Of a stretch of 63,125 nt of DNA, positions 1-9,646 are shown piece after piece. Numbering within the stretch: the stretch's first letter is position 1; each line of letters opens with the position of its first letter. The translations under genes were made by a program, and so were the position numbers. Source of the stretch: Anoxybacillus pushchinoensis (lineage in GTDB: Bacteria > Bacillota > Bacilli > Bacillales > Anoxybacillaceae). The notes below the pieces were generated by a model. That model had not been told where the DNA came from and searched no databases. It saw only the letters and a list, made by a program, of their open reading frames with translations. The stretch lies in assembly GCF_900111795.1 (NCBI RefSeq), contig NZ_FOJQ01000010.1:1-63125 (forward strand), in the 5' to 3' direction.

Positions 1-57
1 GGTAGCGTCAAAAAATCTATGAAAAGTCATCATGGTCTACCTGTTGAAGGAAAATAA
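1..57 (+). CDS. C-terminal tail of an unidentified protein (cut by window edge)
   Basis: Reading from base 1, the frame stays open for 18 codons and stops at TAA 55-57, ending in the residues HHGLPVEGK. The tail is basic and has no motif I recognise. It would be the last gene before the transposon that separates it from the dUTPase gene. The fragment is so short that an open frame could be chance, so the call is tentative. Confidence 0.35.
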   Translation, partial: GSVKKSMKSHHGLPVEGK

Positions 58-73
58 AGAGGATAGTGGAATT

Positions 74-223
74 GGATTCGCCCTTGACCAACACTCGCCA
101 AAGGAGAAAAACGGTCAGTAAGGGCAAGGGCAGAAAAGAAGGGCATAGGAAAGCAGCCCTTGCCCTATCCTGATTTTACCTTTGGCGAGGTTCGGATGGT
201 CAAGGGTACGCTCCGCCGAATCC
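74..223. repeat. 150-nt nested palindrome next to the transposase
   Basis: Several arms pair in order across this stretch. GGATTCG (74-80) pairs with CGAATCC (217-223), CCCTTGACCA (81-90) with TGGTCAAGGG (197-206), CTCGCCAAAGG (94-104) with CCTTTGGCGAG (179-189), and AGGGCAAGGG (121-130) with CCCTTGCCCT (157-166). The structure ends five bases before the transposase stop codon. It may be the structured end of the insertion sequence, or a strong terminator for the leftward transposase transcript. Confidence 0.7.
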
Positions 224-227
224 GTCC

Positions 228-1667
228 TTAGGATGCAGCTTGTTGGGTCAACATCTCTTGAGCCATGACAATGAGCCTTGCCCAACGTGCCGGCATATGC
301 GGAAGGCTCTCTAATGCTGGGATGACGACCGGTACCCGTTTTTCTAACGCGCTATGCGGACGCAAGAAGTTGAAATACGCCACAAAGAGTGTGACAAAGG
401 AAACCGAGCCTTCTTCTGCGCCAAACCCATGAGTCGGTCGGTAGTTGCCTTTAAACGTTCGGTTGAATCGTTCAATGATCTGTTTAAGTGGTCGATATTC
501 CTCGGACACAGGATCCTCGTTTGTCAGCCCGATGACTTGACGGACATCGAAAGAAATCCCTTGTTGGGCGAAAAAGTGCTGCGCCAACAAGTAGATCGGG
601 TTGCCATCGACGACAAAAGACAAATCTTCAGGAATGGACGGCAGTTTCTTGAGAACATCATCGATCGCACGGATGGCAGAGAGTGTATCCCGATGTGGAG
701 AGACCCGGTAAGACAGCACGACCTTTTTCACGGCATCAAACATAAAAAACAAGTAATGCCAGCACCCTTTGACGCGGATATACGTCTCGTCGCCGCAAAA
801 AGAACCAGACAGTTCGTAAGGAAAGTGATCGATGAAAGGTTTGACGATCAGCGCAACACTGTTGGCATAGTTGATGACGGTCTGATGAGAAATCGACAAC
901 CCATGAATGTCTTTCATGATCCTCGCTGTTTTCCGCGCGGAGAGCCCATAGTTGACGTGATACGTCAAGATGAGTCCGAGTGTATGCGAAGACACGGAAA
1001 GACGCGACAAATCCACCTTCGACTGTATCGGTGACGACGGTGCCAACGGCTGAAAATCAAAGAGAAACTCACGGAAAATGTATCGAACTTTAAAGGCATA
1101 CGGCGCATGTTGAAACTGTTCTTTTTCCTGAGGTGTCATCTGTCGCAAGTTTGCTTGGTAAAACGAGCAATCATCATTCTTACATTTGTGGATGTAATAA
1201 TCGTTGCGCTCTTTGATTTTCTCGAGTGCCTTTAAACAATGTGGGCACCGAAAAATCACTTGTTTGGCAAAACGGCTACGATGGTTGAAACGGCAACGAC
1301 ACACTTTGCATTGATACTGCCCTTTACCTCCGTTGTTGGCGTACACATAATTAGATGGCGCTTGGCACTGTGGACACGTCAATGCATCAGGCACCGTGGT
1401 TTTCGTGTTCGCGTGCCTCTTGATCGGCTTCAACGGTTTTCCGTGTTGTTGTTCGTATTCGACAAGAAGATGACGATAGTCTAAACGCGGAAGCGTTTCG
1501 ATGACAGGCAGTTCATCGACTTGGAGTTTCTGATACGATTGATTCACCGGTTCTTCGTCATCCCAGTCTGTGAGGGACTTTCCAAAAAGTACACCTAGTA
1601 AATAAATAATGATTTGATATTGGGTCTTGATTATTTGAAGACATTTGATTAATAATTGAGGTAACAA
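228..1667 (-). CDS. DDE-type transposase with N-terminal zinc ribbons (IS6/IS240-like catalytic domain)
   Basis: Transposase that would catalyse strand cleavage and transfer for its own insertion sequence. Numbered from the GTG at 1676, the protein has two Cys4 zinc-binding segments (C101/C104 with C123/C126, and C144/C147 with C165/C170). An RNase H-like catalytic core follows, with the triad visible as D296 in GDETYIRVKG, D357 in VVDGNP and E402 in IERFNRTFKG. The ORF is intact at about 480 residues. I prefer the TTG at 1667 because AAAGGAG lies 8 nt upstream, whereas the GTG at 1676 overlaps that ribosome-binding site. The exact IS family is uncertain. The gene opposes its neighbours and separates the dUTPase from whatever was upstream. 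Confidence 0.85.
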   Translation of the reverse strand: MLPQLLIKCLQIIKTQYQIIIYLLGVLFGKSLTDWDDEEPVNQSYQKLQVDELPVIETLPRLDYRHLLVEYEQQHGKPLKPIKRHANTKTTVPDALTCPQCQAPSNYVYANNGGKGQYQCKVCRCRFNHRSRFAKQVIFRCPHCLKALEKIKERNDYYIHKCKNDDCSFYQANLRQMTPQEKEQFQHAPYAFKVRYIFREFLFDFQPLAPSSPIQSKVDLSRLSVSSHTLGLILTYHVNYGLSARKTARIMKDIHGLSISHQTVINYANSVALIVKPFIDHFPYELSGSFCGDETYIRVKGCWHYLFFMFDAVKKVVLSYRVSPHRDTLSAIRAIDDVLKKLPSIPEDLSFVVDGNPIYLLAQHFFAQQGISFDVRQVIGLTNEDPVSEEYRPLKQIIERFNRTFKGNYRPTHGFGAEEGSVSFVTLFVAYFNFLRPHSALEKRVPVVIPALESLPHMPARWARLIVMAQEMLTQQAAS

Positions 1668-1831
1668 GCTTGTCACTCCTTTGTTTGGATTGGGTGTGTG
1701 GTTACCTCAATCGTACCAAAAACAGCAGGGGTGGCAAGCTTTTTTTGTCGAAAACCGCATAAAATCAATAAAAACTTAGGGTATGTCTTTAAAACTTTTG
1801 ACAATACCTTTTTGTAAGAGGGGGAGAAAAA

Positions 1832-2320
1832 ATGGATATAAGAAAATTATTCGATATGCAGCGGCAATTGGACGAACGAATTGAGACGGAGCGCGGATTG
1901 CGTGGTGAACGTTTAGTTGAACGGAAATTGTTAGCTCTTCTTGTTGAAATCGGGGAACTTGCGAATGAAACACGTTGTTTTAAATTTTGGAGCTCGAAGC
2001 CACCAGCAGCAGTCGAAACGATTTTAGAAGAATATGTTGACGGTCTTCACTTTATTTTATCGCTCGGGCTCGACCTTTCTTTACATGAGGGTATACAATG
2101 GCCAAACGTACAAGAAAGCCGACCGCTTGTTGATCAATTTTTACGCGTATTTGAGGCGGTTCACGCGTTTGGTGGGCAGCTAAATGAAGAAGCATACAAT
2201 CAACTAGTATATGCGTACGCTCAGCTTGCTCATGCTCTCTCTTTTACTGCCCAGCAAATTGAACGTGCGTACATCGCGAAAAACGAAGTAAATCATGAAC
2301 GACAAAGTCACAATTATTAA
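1832..2320 (+). CDS. dUTP diphosphatase, all-alpha (dimeric) family
   Basis: Probably hydrolyses dUTP to dUMP and pyrophosphate, keeping uracil out of DNA and supplying the dTMP precursor. The 162-residue protein carries the all-alpha NTP-pyrophosphohydrolase metal signature: E39-x-x-E42 in EIGELANE, then E67-x-x-D70 in EEYVDGLHF. This pattern marks the dimeric dUTPase/MazG-like fold, not the trimeric beta family. The start ATG follows GGGGGAG by 6 nt. The gene precedes the M42 peptidase gene, as in related thermophilic bacilli. Its native promoter is not obvious, because the transposon ends just upstream; TTGACA at 1798 has no suitable -10 before the gene. Confidence 0.82.
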   Translation: MDIRKLFDMQRQLDERIETERGLRGERLVERKLLALLVEIGELANETRCFKFWSSKPPAAVETILEEYVDGLHFILSLGLDLSLHEGIQWPNVQESRPLVDQFLRVFEAVHAFGGQLNEEAYNQLVYAYAQLAHALSFTAQQIERAYIAKNEVNHERQSHNY

Positions 2321-2345
2321 CAACTATCGAAATGTTTAGTATAAT
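2317..2345 (+). promoter_or_regulatory. Sigma-A promoter for ysdC
   Basis: TTAACA (2317-2322) and TATAAT (2340-2345) are 17 bp apart. The -35 box overlaps the dUTPase stop codon, so the peptidase gene has its own promoter although the genes are nearly contiguous. Confidence 0.75.
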
Positions 2346-2375
2346 GAATGTTGTACATAGAGAGGAGTGACAGAT

Positions 2376-3461
2376 GTGAAAAAGCTCGATGAAACGTTAA
2401 CGATGTTGAAGGCGTTAACGGATGCAAAAGGCGTTCCAGGGAATGAACGGGAAGTACGTGAAGTGATGAGATCGTATATCGCTCCGTATGCGGATGAAGT
2501 GACGACGGACCGCCTCGGCAGCTTAATTGCGAAAAAAGCAGGAAAAGAAAACGGACCAAAAGTGATGATTGCTGGTCATTTAGATGAAGTTGGTTTTATG
2601 GTGACGCAAATTGATGAAAAAGGCTTTATTCGTTTCCAACCGCTTGGCGGCTGGTGGAGCCAAGTCATGCTCGCTCAACGCGTGACGATCGTGACGCAAA
2701 AAGGCGACATTACAGGCGTCATCGGATCGAAACCGCCGCACATTTTACCAGTTGAAGCAAGAAGAAAGCCTGTTGAAATAAAAGATATGTTTATTGACAT
2801 CGGAGCTTCGAGCCGTGACGAAGCGATCGAGTGGGGAGTGCGCCCTGGCGATGCGATCGTTCCTTATTTTGAGTTCACAGTGATGAACAATGAAAAAATG
2901 TTGCTTGCGAAAGCATGGGATAATCGCATCGGTTGCGCTGTTGCTATTGACGTGTTGAAACAATTAAAAGATGTGGAGCATCCAAATGTCGTGTATGGCG
3001 TTGGTACAGTGCAAGAAGAAGTAGGCTTGCGCGGTGCGCGAACATCTGCTTTTGCGATCGAACCAGATATTGCGTTTGCGGTTGATGTTGGCATTGCTGG
3101 TGATACACCAGGTGTATCAGAAAAAGATGCGATGGGAAAACTCGGAGGTGGACCGCATATCGTTTTATACGATGCAACGCTCGTTTCTCATAAAGGATTG
3201 CGTGAATTTGTCATTAGTGTCGCAGAAGAAATGAACATTCCATACCGTTTTGACGCGATGCCAGGCGGTGGAACAGATGCTGGTGCGATCCATATGACGA
3301 TGCGCGGCGTTCCAGCGTTAACGATCTCTATCCCAACGCGCTACATTCACTCTCACGCTGCCCTTCTTCACCGCGATGACTACGAACAAACGGTAAAACT
3401 ACTAGTCGAAGTCATTAAGCGTCTCGATGAAGAAAAAGTGAAAGAAATTACGTTTGATTAA
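2376..3461 (+). CDS. ysdC: M42-family metallo-aminopeptidase YsdC
   Basis: Cytoplasmic dinuclear-metal aminopeptidase of the M42 (glutamyl aminopeptidase/endoglucanase M) family, which forms large self-compartmentalised complexes that trim peptides. Visible metal-site motifs are GHLDEVGFM (H68), AWDNRIGC, the catalytic EE pair in [15 protein letters not shown] and a C-terminal LLHRDDYE. The 361-residue length is usual. The frame is also open from a GTG at 2367, but AGGAG sits 8 nt before the GTG at 2376. That start gives [12 protein letters not shown], which agrees with the B. subtilis N-terminus as I remember it. The gene ends at a bidirectional terminator shared with sspI. Confidence 0.93.
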   Translation: MKKLDETLTMLKALTDAKGVPGNEREVREVMRSYIAPYADEVTTDRLGSLIAKKAGKENGPKVMIAGHLDEVGFMVTQIDEKGFIRFQPLGGWWSQVMLAQRVTIVTQKGDITGVIGSKPPHILPVEARRKPVEIKDMFIDIGASSRDEAIEWGVRPGDAIVPYFEFTVMNNEKMLLAKAWDNRIGCAVAIDVLKQLKDVEHPNVVYGVGTVQEEVGLRGARTSAFAIEPDIAFAVDVGIAGDTPGVSEKDAMGKLGGGPHIVLYDATLVSHKGLREFVISVAEEMNIPYRFDAMPGGGTDAGAIHMTMRGVPALTISIPTRYIHSHAALLHRDDYEQTVKLLVEVIKRLDEEKVKEITFD

Positions 3462-3493
3462 AAAATAGCCTTCAATGCGAAGGCTATTTTTTT
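3459..3493. terminator. Bidirectional terminator between ysdC and sspI
   Basis: TAGCCTTC and GAAGGCTA form a stem flanked by A and T runs, so it works in both directions. The convergent sspI stop codon lies inside the stem. Confidence 0.85.
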
Positions 3494-3693
3494 ACGGCTT
3501 CTTCTAATGTTTCAAGCATCGATTGTTTTTGTTCCTCTGTTGCGTGATTCCATAACGCTTCAAATAAAACGCCAAGACCAGGTAAATATTTTTCTTCACC
3601 TTGTTGAATCGCATCGACGATCGTATGTTCTAATTGGTCTTTTGAGCTGTTTGCCACGTTTGCCATAACGGCACCACGTAAATTAAAGTCCAT
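3484..3693 (-). CDS. sspI: Small acid-soluble spore protein SspI
   Basis: Minor spore-core protein of the SspI family, made in the forespore and bound to spore components. The 69-residue sequence starts [13 protein letters not shown] and contains the [14 protein letters not shown] segment typical of SspI. I chose the ATG at 3693 because GGAG lies 8 nt upstream; a GTG at 3702 is also open but overlaps the ribosome-binding site. A forespore (sigma-F/G) promoter would be expected, but I could not identify one with confidence. It is convergent with ysdC. Confidence 0.93.
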   Translation of the reverse strand: MDFNLRGAVMANVANSSKDQLEHTIVDAIQQGEEKYLPGLGVLFEALWNHATEEQKQSMLETLEEAVKK

Positions 3694-3733
3694 CGTCTTC
3701 ACTCCATTCTTTATGTATTGCGTAAGTAGTTTT

Positions 3734-3742
3734 TGCTATAAT
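3734..3742 (+). promoter_or_regulatory. Extended -10 promoter for msrA
   Basis: TGCTATAAT (TATAAT at 3737-3742) is an extended -10 motif 34 bp before the msrA start. No good -35 hexamer is visible 16-18 bp upstream. Confidence 0.6.
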
Positions 3743-3776
3743 GGTAACTACTATTCATAAAAGAGGAGAGAGAAAC

Positions 3777-4301
3777 ATGGAAAAAGCAACATTTGCTGGC
3801 GGATGTTTTTGGTGCATGGTTACTCCGTTTGAAGAACTTGATGGCATTTATGGTATCGTTTCTGGATACACAGGCGGCCATGTCGAGCATCCGACGTATG
3901 AACAAGTGAAAACGGGAACGACAGGGCATTACGAAGCGGTGCAAATTACGTTCGATCCGCATGTGTTTCCGTACGAAAAATTGTTAGAGTTGTATTGGTG
4001 TCAAATTGACCCGACTGATGATGGCGGTCAATTTCATGACCGTGGTCCACAATATCGAACAGCAATTTTTTATCATAATGAACGTCAAAAAGCATTAGCT
4101 GAACAATCAAAAAAACAATTAGAAGAAAGTGGACGTTTTTCAAAACCGATTGTGACAAACATTTTACCGGCGACGACATTTTATCCAGCTGAGGACTACC
4201 ATCAAAACTACCATAAGAAAAATCCAAAACATTATAAGGAAGACCGAGCGGCATCTGGACGTGATGAATTTATTGCGAAACATTGGGGGAAAAACGAGTG
4301 A
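3777..4301 (+). CDS. msrA: Peptide methionine-S-sulfoxide reductase MsrA
   Basis: Reduces the S-epimer of methionine sulfoxide in oxidised proteins, using thioredoxin as electron donor. The catalytic GCFWC motif is present with the nucleophilic C10. [12 protein letters not shown] and AEDYHQNY are the other family signatures. The protein is 174 residues and stands alone: no MsrB domain is fused and no msrB gene is adjacent. The start ATG follows GAGGAGAG. Its TGA stop overlaps the GTG start of ysgA, so the two are translationally coupled. Confidence 0.95.
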   Translation: MEKATFAGGCFWCMVTPFEELDGIYGIVSGYTGGHVEHPTYEQVKTGTTGHYEAVQITFDPHVFPYEKLLELYWCQIDPTDDGGQFHDRGPQYRTAIFYHNERQKALAEQSKKQLEESGRFSKPIVTNILPATTFYPAEDYHQNYHKKNPKHYKEDRAASGRDEFIAKHWGKNE

Positions 4302-5050
4302 AGCGAATTGAATCGCCGAAAAACGAGCGGGTGAAACAATGGAAAAAGCTTTTAACGAAAAAAGGGCGCGACAAAACCGGTCTGTTTCTCATTGAAGGAT
4401 TTCATTTAGTAGAAGAAGCAGTGAAAAGCGGTGTGCACATTGAACAATTGATCGTTGTTGAGCATGCGGCCATTCCAGCTAGTTGGAATATTTCTCATAT
4501 TCCGATGACGATCGTGACCGATGAAGTGATAAAAGCGATAAGCGACACAGAAACACCGCAAGGCATTGCAGCGGTATGTAAACAAATGCATTGGAACGTG
4601 GATGATGTGCAAACAGCGTTGTTCGTTGATGCAGTACAAGATCCCGGAAACTTAGGGACGATTATTCGCACAGCAGATGCTGCAGGAATAGACGTTGTCG
4701 TTGTTGGGGAAGGAAGTGCAGATATATACAATGCAAAAGTGATTCGCGCCACGCAAGGTTCGTTGTTTCATTTTCCTGTTGTCAAAGGGGACATAGGGGA
4801 ATGGATAGCCCGTTTCCAAACGAAACATATTCCTATTTACGGAACAGCGCTGCAAAACGGGGTGGACTATCGTTCCGTATCCCCTTCCTCCTCGTTTGCA
4901 TTAATTGTTGGAAATGAAGGAAGCGGAGTGAATGATCGGTGGCTACAACAGACGACAACGAACTTATATGTGCCGATTTACGGAAAGGCAGAATCGCTCA
5001 ATGTAGCCGTTGCAACAGGAGTTTTACTATATTATTTGCACAAAAAATAA
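4298..5050 (+). CDS. ysgA: SpoU/TrmH-family RNA 2'-O-methyltransferase YsgA
   Basis: SAM-dependent 2'-O-ribose methyltransferase of the knotted SpoU fold; the rRNA or tRNA target cannot be read from sequence. The N-terminal 90 residues form the substrate-binding domain. The three SpoU motifs follow: [20 protein letters not shown] and a C-terminal [13 protein letters not shown] chose the GTG at 4298 ([13 protein letters not shown]), which overlaps the msrA stop as GTGA and has GGGGG upstream; a TTG at 4283 is less likely. In B. subtilis the homologue also precedes pheST. No terminator is visible before the pheS leader promoter. Confidence 0.9.
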   Translation: MKRIESPKNERVKQWKKLLTKKGRDKTGLFLIEGFHLVEEAVKSGVHIEQLIVVEHAAIPASWNISHIPMTIVTDEVIKAISDTETPQGIAAVCKQMHWNVDDVQTALFVDAVQDPGNLGTIIRTADAAGIDVVVVGEGSADIYNAKVIRATQGSLFHFPVVKGDIGEWIARFQTKHIPIYGTALQNGVDYRSVSPSSSFALIVGNEGSGVNDRWLQQTTTNLYVPIYGKAESLNVAVATGVLLYYLHKK

Positions 5051-5071
5051 ACGCATGTTTGTATCATGACC

Positions 5072-5100
5072 TTGCACCGCATTGTACATTTGCTTATAAT
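5072..5100 (+). promoter_or_regulatory. Sigma-A promoter of the pheST leader
   Basis: TTGCAC (5072-5077) and TATAAT (5095-5100) are separated by 17 bp, placing the start near 5107 at the beginning of the T-box leader. Confidence 0.8.
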
Positions 5101-5106
5101 AAATGA

Positions 5107-5377
5107 AGAATTTCATCATATAAAAAACGATGATCGAGAAGAGTAGCTTGCCGATCGCCATTCAGGGAGAAAACGCCATAGACTGCGAGCGTTTTTATGG
5201 CTCAAGCAAGTGAATTCACCTCGGGAGTTGGCGCTTGGACCATTTTGCGCGTGCAAAATGTAAAGGCGTTCCGGTGTAGACCGTTATCACAATGAAGTGA
5301 GCTATGTTGATCGCATAGCTAACAAGGGTGGTACCGCGAGTGCACTCGTCCCTTATATTAGGGGCGAGTTTTTTTAT
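5107..5377 (+). promoter_or_regulatory. T-box riboswitch, phenylalanine-specific
   Basis: The leader has the conserved T-box sequence AAGGGTGGTACCGCG at 5324-5338. A Rho-independent terminator follows (ACTCGTCCCT pairing with AGGGGCGAGT, then a T run to about 5377). In Stem I the AGTA of GAGTAG is on the 5' side and GAATTCACC on the 3' side, so the specifier codon reads TTC (5215-5217), for Phe. Uncharged tRNA-Phe should stabilise the antiterminator and allow pheST transcription. Confidence 0.92.
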
Positions 5378-5401
5378 TATATCGATCAGAGGAGGGTTTT
5401 T

Positions 5402-6436
5402 ATGAAGGAGCGGTTACAACAGCTTCAACAAGAAGCACTTGAAAAAATTGAACAGGCAAACGATTTAAAAGCGCTCAATGACGTGCGCGTCGCATATCTC
5501 GGCAAAAAAGGCCCAATTACAGAAGTGTTGCGCGGCATGGGGGCGCTGTCGCCTGAAGAGCGTCCAGTTATGGGGGCGCTTGTGAACGAAGTGCGTGAAG
5601 TGATTCAAACAGCGCTTGAAGCAAAGCAAGCAACGCTTGAACAAGCAGAAGTTGAGAAAAAACTAGCGTCTGAAGCGATCGATGTGACGCTTCCTGGGCG
5701 TCCGGTGAAACGTGGCAATCATCATCCGTTAACGCGCGTCATTGAAGAAATTGAAGATTTATTTATCGGCATGGGCTATACGATTGCTGAAGGACCGGAA
5801 GTCGAAAAAGACTATTACAACTTTGAAGCGCTCAATTTGCCAAAAGGTCATCCAGCGCGCGATATGCAAGATTCATTTTATATTACAGAGGAAATTTTAT
5901 TGCGTACACATACGTCTCCGGTGCAAGCGCGCACGATGGAAAAACATCAAGGACGCGGTCCAGTAAAAATCATTTGCCCGGGAAAAGTATATCGTCGCGA
6001 TAACGACGATGCGACACATTCGCATCAATTTACGCAAATTGAAGGGCTCGTTGTGGACGAAAACATTCGCATGAGCGACTTAAAAGGAACGTTGCGCGAA
6101 TTTGCGCGCAAAATGTTTGGAGAAGACCGCGACATTCGCTTCCGTCCAAGTTTTTTCCCATTTACAGAGCCGTCTGTTGAAGTGGACGTATCATGTGCCA
6201 ATTGCGGTGGACACGGATGTAGCGTATGCAAAGGAACAGGTTGGATCGAAATTTTAGGCGCTGGAATGGTTCATCCGAACGTGCTGGAGATGGCAGGATT
6301 TGATTCGAAAAAATATACAGGCTTTGCGTTCGGTATGGGTCCAGAGCGTATTGCGATGCTTAAATATGGCATTGATGATATTCGCCATTTTTACCAAAAC
6401 GATGTTCGTTTCTTGCAACAATTTAATCGGGTGTAA
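5402..6436 (+). CDS. pheS: Phenylalanyl-tRNA synthetase alpha subunit
   Basis: Catalytic subunit of the alpha2-beta2 class II phenylalanyl-tRNA synthetase, which charges tRNA-Phe. The N-terminal 90 residues form the coiled-coil arm. The class II core contains the motif 2 region with [17 protein letters not shown] and the motif 3 region [21 protein letters not shown]. The 344-residue length is standard. The frame is open further upstream, but that part is T-box leader; AGAGGAGGG lies before the ATG at 5402. It is co-transcribed with pheT, 15 nt downstream, under T-box control. Confidence 0.98.
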   Translation: MKERLQQLQQEALEKIEQANDLKALNDVRVAYLGKKGPITEVLRGMGALSPEERPVMGALVNEVREVIQTALEAKQATLEQAEVEKKLASEAIDVTLPGRPVKRGNHHPLTRVIEEIEDLFIGMGYTIAEGPEVEKDYYNFEALNLPKGHPARDMQDSFYITEEILLRTHTSPVQARTMEKHQGRGPVKIICPGKVYRRDNDDATHSHQFTQIEGLVVDENIRMSDLKGTLREFARKMFGEDRDIRFRPSFFPFTEPSVEVDVSCANCGGHGCSVCKGTGWIEILGAGMVHPNVLEMAGFDSKKYTGFAFGMGPERIAMLKYGIDDIRHFYQNDVRFLQQFNRV

Positions 6437-6451
6437 AGGGAGGGGTTGGCG

Positions 6452-8866
6452 ATGTTCGTTTCATATAAATGGCTACAACAATATGTCGATTTAACAGGAA
6501 TTACAGCAAACCAACTAGCAGATCGTATCACAAAAGCAGGCATTGAAGTAGAAAGCGTCGAGGTACGGAATAAAGGAGTACAAGGTGTCGTCATCGGGCA
6601 TGTGCTCGAGCGAGAACAACATCCGAACGCTGATAAATTAAGCAAATGTTTAGTCGATATTGGCGAAGAGAATCCGGTGCAAATCATTTGCGGGGCGCCG
6701 AACGTGGCAAAAGGACAAAAAGTCGCTGTTGCTAAAGTGGGTGCAGTATTGCCTGGCAACTTTAAAATTAAACGGGCGAAACTGCGCGGTGAAGAATCAA
6801 ACGGTATGATTTGTTCACTGCAAGAACTTGGCGTCGAGTCGAAAATCGTTCCGAAAGAATATGCCGATGGTATTTTCGTTTTCCCAAACGATGCGCCGGT
6901 CGGAGCTGATGCGCTAGAACTACTTTACTTGGATGATGAAGTGTTGGAGCTTAGTTTAACACCAAACCGTGCTGATTGTTTAAGCATGATCGGCGTCGCT
7001 TATGAAGTGGCAGCGATTTTAGGGCGGAGCGTGAAGCTTCCGGCCATTGAGTTGAAAGAAAACGACGAAAACGTTCATGACTACATTTCTGTACGGGTCG
7101 ATGCACAAGAAGATAATCCGTTATATGCGGGACGCATTGTGAAAAACGTGAAAATCGGTCCATCCCCTCTTTGGATGCAAGCGCGTTTAATGGCAGCTGG
7201 CATTCGTCCACACAATAACGTTGTTGATATTACGAACTACATTTTGCTTGAATATGGTCAACCGCTTCATGCGTTTGACTATGATCGCCTCGGTTCGAAA
7301 GAAATTGTCGTTCGCCGTGCGAAAAACGGTGAAACGATCGTGACGCTTGATGATGTAGAGCGCACGCTTACAGAAAACCATCTCGTCATTACGAACGGGA
7401 AAGAGCCTGTCGCTTTAGCTGGTGTGATGGGCGGTGCGAACTCGGAAGTAAAAAATGACACAACGACCGTGTTTATTGAGTCCGCGTATTTCGCAAGTTC
7501 GGTTGTTCGCCAAGCGGTCAAAGATCACGGATTGCGCAGTGAGTCGAGCACACGTTTTGAAAAAGGAATCGATCCAGCGCGGACAAAAGAAGCGCTTGAC
7601 CGAGCCGCTGCTTTAATGGCGGAATATGCTGGCGGAGAAGTCGTTGGCGGCGTTGTGGAAGTGAACACACTGCAACAAAAAGATGTTGTTGTCGCGATTA
7701 CATTAGACCGTATCAATAACGTACTTGGCACAACGATTACGAAAGAAGAAGTTGTGAATATTTTAACAAACTTGCAATTCGCGTTTACAGAACATGACGG
7801 TACGTTTACGATTACCGTTCCGTCGCGTCGTGCAGACATTACAATTGAAGAAGACATCATTGAAGAAGTGGCGCGTCTATATGGCTACGACCATTTACCT
7901 GCGACATTGCCGATCGGCGAAGCAAAGCCGGGGAAATTAACGCCATATCAAGCAAAACGTCGTCACGTGCGCCGTTATTTAGAAGATGCAGGCTTGTTCC
8001 AAGCGATTACGTACTCGCTCACAAACGAAGCAAAAGCAATGATGTTTGCGCTTGAAACGGCGGAACCGATTCGTCTTGCTCTTCCAATGAGCGAAGAACG
8101 AAGCGTCTTACGGCAAAGCTTAGTGCCGCACTTGCTAGAAGCGGCAAGCTACAACCGTGCCCGCCAAGTCGAAAACGTAGCGCTATACGAAATCGGCTCG
8201 GTATATTTAGCAACAAATGAACACGAGTTGCCAAACGAAAAAGAGCGGTTAGCCGGCGTCTTGACAGGAGTATGGCATGCGCATTTATGGCAAGGAGAGA
8301 AAAAAGCGGTTGACTTCTACGTTGCAAAAGGCATTTTAGATGGTTTATTTGCCTTGCTAGGATTAGAGAACCGCGTGGAATATAAGCAAGCAAAACGCGA
8401 GCACCTTCATCCAGGGCGTACAGCAGAAATTTTATTAGATCATAAGACAATCGGCTTTGTCGGTCAGCTACATCCGGTCGTGCAAAAAGAATTTGATTTA
8501 AAAGAAACGTATGTGTTTGAACTAGACATTGAAGCATTGCTGAAGGCGGAAGTAGATGACATTCGCTATACAGCGATTCCGCGCTTCCCATCCATTACGC
8601 GCGATATTGCGCTCGTCGTCGATGAGCATATTGTTGCGGGTGAGTTGCAAAAAGCGATTATCGAGGCAGGCGGTGAACTGTTGAAGGATGTATCGATTTT
8701 CGACGTCTACAAAGGCGACCGCCTCCCGGAAGGCAAAAAATCGATCGCCTTCGCGCTTCGTTACTACGACCCATCGCGGACATTAACGGACGAAAAAGTA
8801 ACAAACGTTCACGAACAAGTCATCAAAGCGGTCGAACAACAATTCGGCGCCACATTGCGCGGATAA
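6452..8866 (+). CDS. pheT: Phenylalanyl-tRNA synthetase beta subunit
   Basis: Non-catalytic beta subunit carrying the tRNA-binding and editing functions. Domains in order are an EMAPII-like tRNA-binding OB fold (about residues 40-150), the B3/B4 editing region, B5, a degenerate synthetase core and a C-terminal FDX-ACB anticodon-binding domain ending [11 protein letters not shown]. The 804-residue length is normal. I chose the ATG at 6452 ([14 protein letters not shown]), with GGGAGGGG 6 nt upstream, over a TTG at 6446. A strong terminator follows, and the accessory island begins immediately after it. Confidence 0.98.
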   Translation: MFVSYKWLQQYVDLTGITANQLADRITKAGIEVESVEVRNKGVQGVVIGHVLEREQHPNADKLSKCLVDIGEENPVQIICGAPNVAKGQKVAVAKVGAVLPGNFKIKRAKLRGEESNGMICSLQELGVESKIVPKEYADGIFVFPNDAPVGADALELLYLDDEVLELSLTPNRADCLSMIGVAYEVAAILGRSVKLPAIELKENDENVHDYISVRVDAQEDNPLYAGRIVKNVKIGPSPLWMQARLMAAGIRPHNNVVDITNYILLEYGQPLHAFDYDRLGSKEIVVRRAKNGETIVTLDDVERTLTENHLVITNGKEPVALAGVMGGANSEVKNDTTTVFIESAYFASSVVRQAVKDHGLRSESSTRFEKGIDPARTKEALDRAAALMAEYAGGEVVGGVVEVNTLQQKDVVVAITLDRINNVLGTTITKEEVVNILTNLQFAFTEHDGTFTITVPSRRADITIEEDIIEEVARLYGYDHLPATLPIGEAKPGKLTPYQAKRRHVRRYLEDAGLFQAITYSLTNEAKAMMFALETAEPIRLALPMSEERSVLRQSLVPHLLEAASYNRARQVENVALYEIGSVYLATNEHELPNEKERLAGVLTGVWHAHLWQGEKKAVDFYVAKGILDGLFALLGLENRVEYKQAKREHLHPGRTAEILLDHKTIGFVGQLHPVVQKEFDLKETYVFELDIEALLKAEVDDIRYTAIPRFPSITRDIALVVDEHIVAGELQKAIIEAGGELLKDVSIFDVYKGDRLPEGKKSIAFALRYYDPSRTLTDEKVTNVHEQVIKAVEQQFGATLRG

Positions 8867-8873
8867 AACGAAT

Positions 8874-8911
8874 CCCCCATCTAATGCATAAGCATTGGAT
8901 GGGGGTTTTTA
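8874..8911 (+). terminator. Terminator of the pheST operon
   Basis: CCCCCATC-AATGC pairs with GCATT-GATGGGGG around a short loop, followed by TTTTT. Confidence 0.92.
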
Positions 8912-8958
8912 TGTCCTTGTCGGATCGGTGAGGGCGTTTTTTGTCCAGTCCGCCAAAA

Positions 8959-9037
8959 TTGGCGGGCGCACCGTCAAAAAAATGGCGGGGTTCGACAGCA
9001 AGTTTGCGGTGAAGGAGGGAGAAAATGGAGGTATAAT
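8959..9037 (+). promoter_or_regulatory. Promoter module A: ComA-box-like dyad, two half-sites, TATAAT
   Basis: The dyad is TTGGCGG (8959-8965), a 5-bp spacer and CCGTCAA (8971-8977). GGCGG half-sites follow within TGGCGG (8983-8988) and TTGCGG (9004-9009), with starts 21 bp apart. TATAAT (9032-9037) begins exactly 22 bp after the second half-site. No usable -35 hexamer is present, as expected for an activator-dependent promoter. The dyad resembles the B. subtilis ComA box (TTGCGG-N4-CCGCAA). Two further copies with the same geometry lie at 11339-11416 and 16071-16146. Binding by the adjacent ComA is inferred, not shown. Confidence 0.75.
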
Positions 9038-9077
9038 GAGGTTGAATAGGAAAAATATTCGTGAGGGAGGTACTGTT

Positions 9078-9632
9078 ATGAAAAGGAAAATAACTAGGCT
9101 AGGAGTTATGTGTCTAACATTAGTAGCATTATTATCGCCAGAGATTGGACAAGCACGTGACACAGACTATACTACTGGGGCTGATTTTTCTTGGTCACCT
9201 TATATTTGGTCATTGGGTGCCTATCGTTCTTCCAGTGATTCTTCCCAAGTAGTAGGTTATCTCAATAATGTAAAATTTGACAGCGAGGCGGCAGCAATTC
9301 ATAATGCTGCATACTATTTGACTTTTGAAATTAACAATACAACAGACAATGTTCCGCATAGTGGGTGGTTCTCATCAAACCTTCCAAATGTCGGCTTTGA
9401 TACAGATGACGATGATGGAGATGGTAGAGCTGAAGAGGCTGAAGCATATGAAACAGGTGATGCAACTATTTATGCTGATAAGGCATATTATTTTCAGACT
9501 TCTTGGAAAAGTGCATCTGGTAAATCAGGGAAAATGGATTTTATTATTCAGCGTTCAATCTATAATCCTTTTAGCGGAGAGATGGAAGGATATCATTATG
9601 ACTATCTAAATAGTTATAATTGGTCACTATAA
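9078..9632 (+). CDS. Secreted protein of unknown function with an EF-hand-like loop
   Basis: I do not recognise the family. The 184-residue protein starts MKRKITRLGVMCLTLVALL and has a signal peptide probably cleaved after GQA (about residue 26). The mature part is rich in Tyr, Trp, Ser and Asp. It contains the segment DDDGDGRAEEAE, which fits a canonical EF-hand calcium loop (Asp at 1, 3 and 5, Gly at 6, Glu at 12). The ATG at 9078 follows GAGGGAGG; the frame is open upstream but that covers the promoter. It is the first gene behind promoter module A and is followed 14 nt later by another exported protein, so the two probably form one quorum-regulated operon. It is more AT-rich than pheST. 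Confidence 0.75.
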   Translation: MKRKITRLGVMCLTLVALLSPEIGQARDTDYTTGADFSWSPYIWSLGAYRSSSDSSQVVGYLNNVKFDSEAAAIHNAAYYLTFEINNTTDNVPHSGWFSSNLPNVGFDTDDDDGDGRAEEAEAYETGDATIYADKAYYFQTSWKSASGKSGKMDFIIQRSIYNPFSGEMEGYHYDYLNSYNWSL

Positions 9633-9646
9633 AGGGGGAACTTATA

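Larger units (their letters stand above)
74..1740 (-). mobile_element. Insertion sequence (approximate extent)
   Basis: A single full-length DDE transposase gene is flanked on one side by a long palindrome and on the other by an AT-rich stretch before the dUTPase gene. I could not find a convincing pair of terminal inverted repeats or a target duplication, so both ends are estimates. The left end may lie outside the window. Confidence 0.45.

Noticed and set aside
354-1034. Long open frame on the plus strand opposite the transposase
   Set aside because: It lies entirely antisense to an intact DDE transposase and encodes no recognisable protein.
1668-1740. Terminal inverted repeat of the insertion sequence
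   Set aside because: CGACAAAAAAA-like matches to the first bases of the window are too short and low in complexity to call.
8019-8591. 190-codon antisense frame inside pheT
   Set aside because: Shadow of the pheT coding sequence without ribosome-binding site or family motif.
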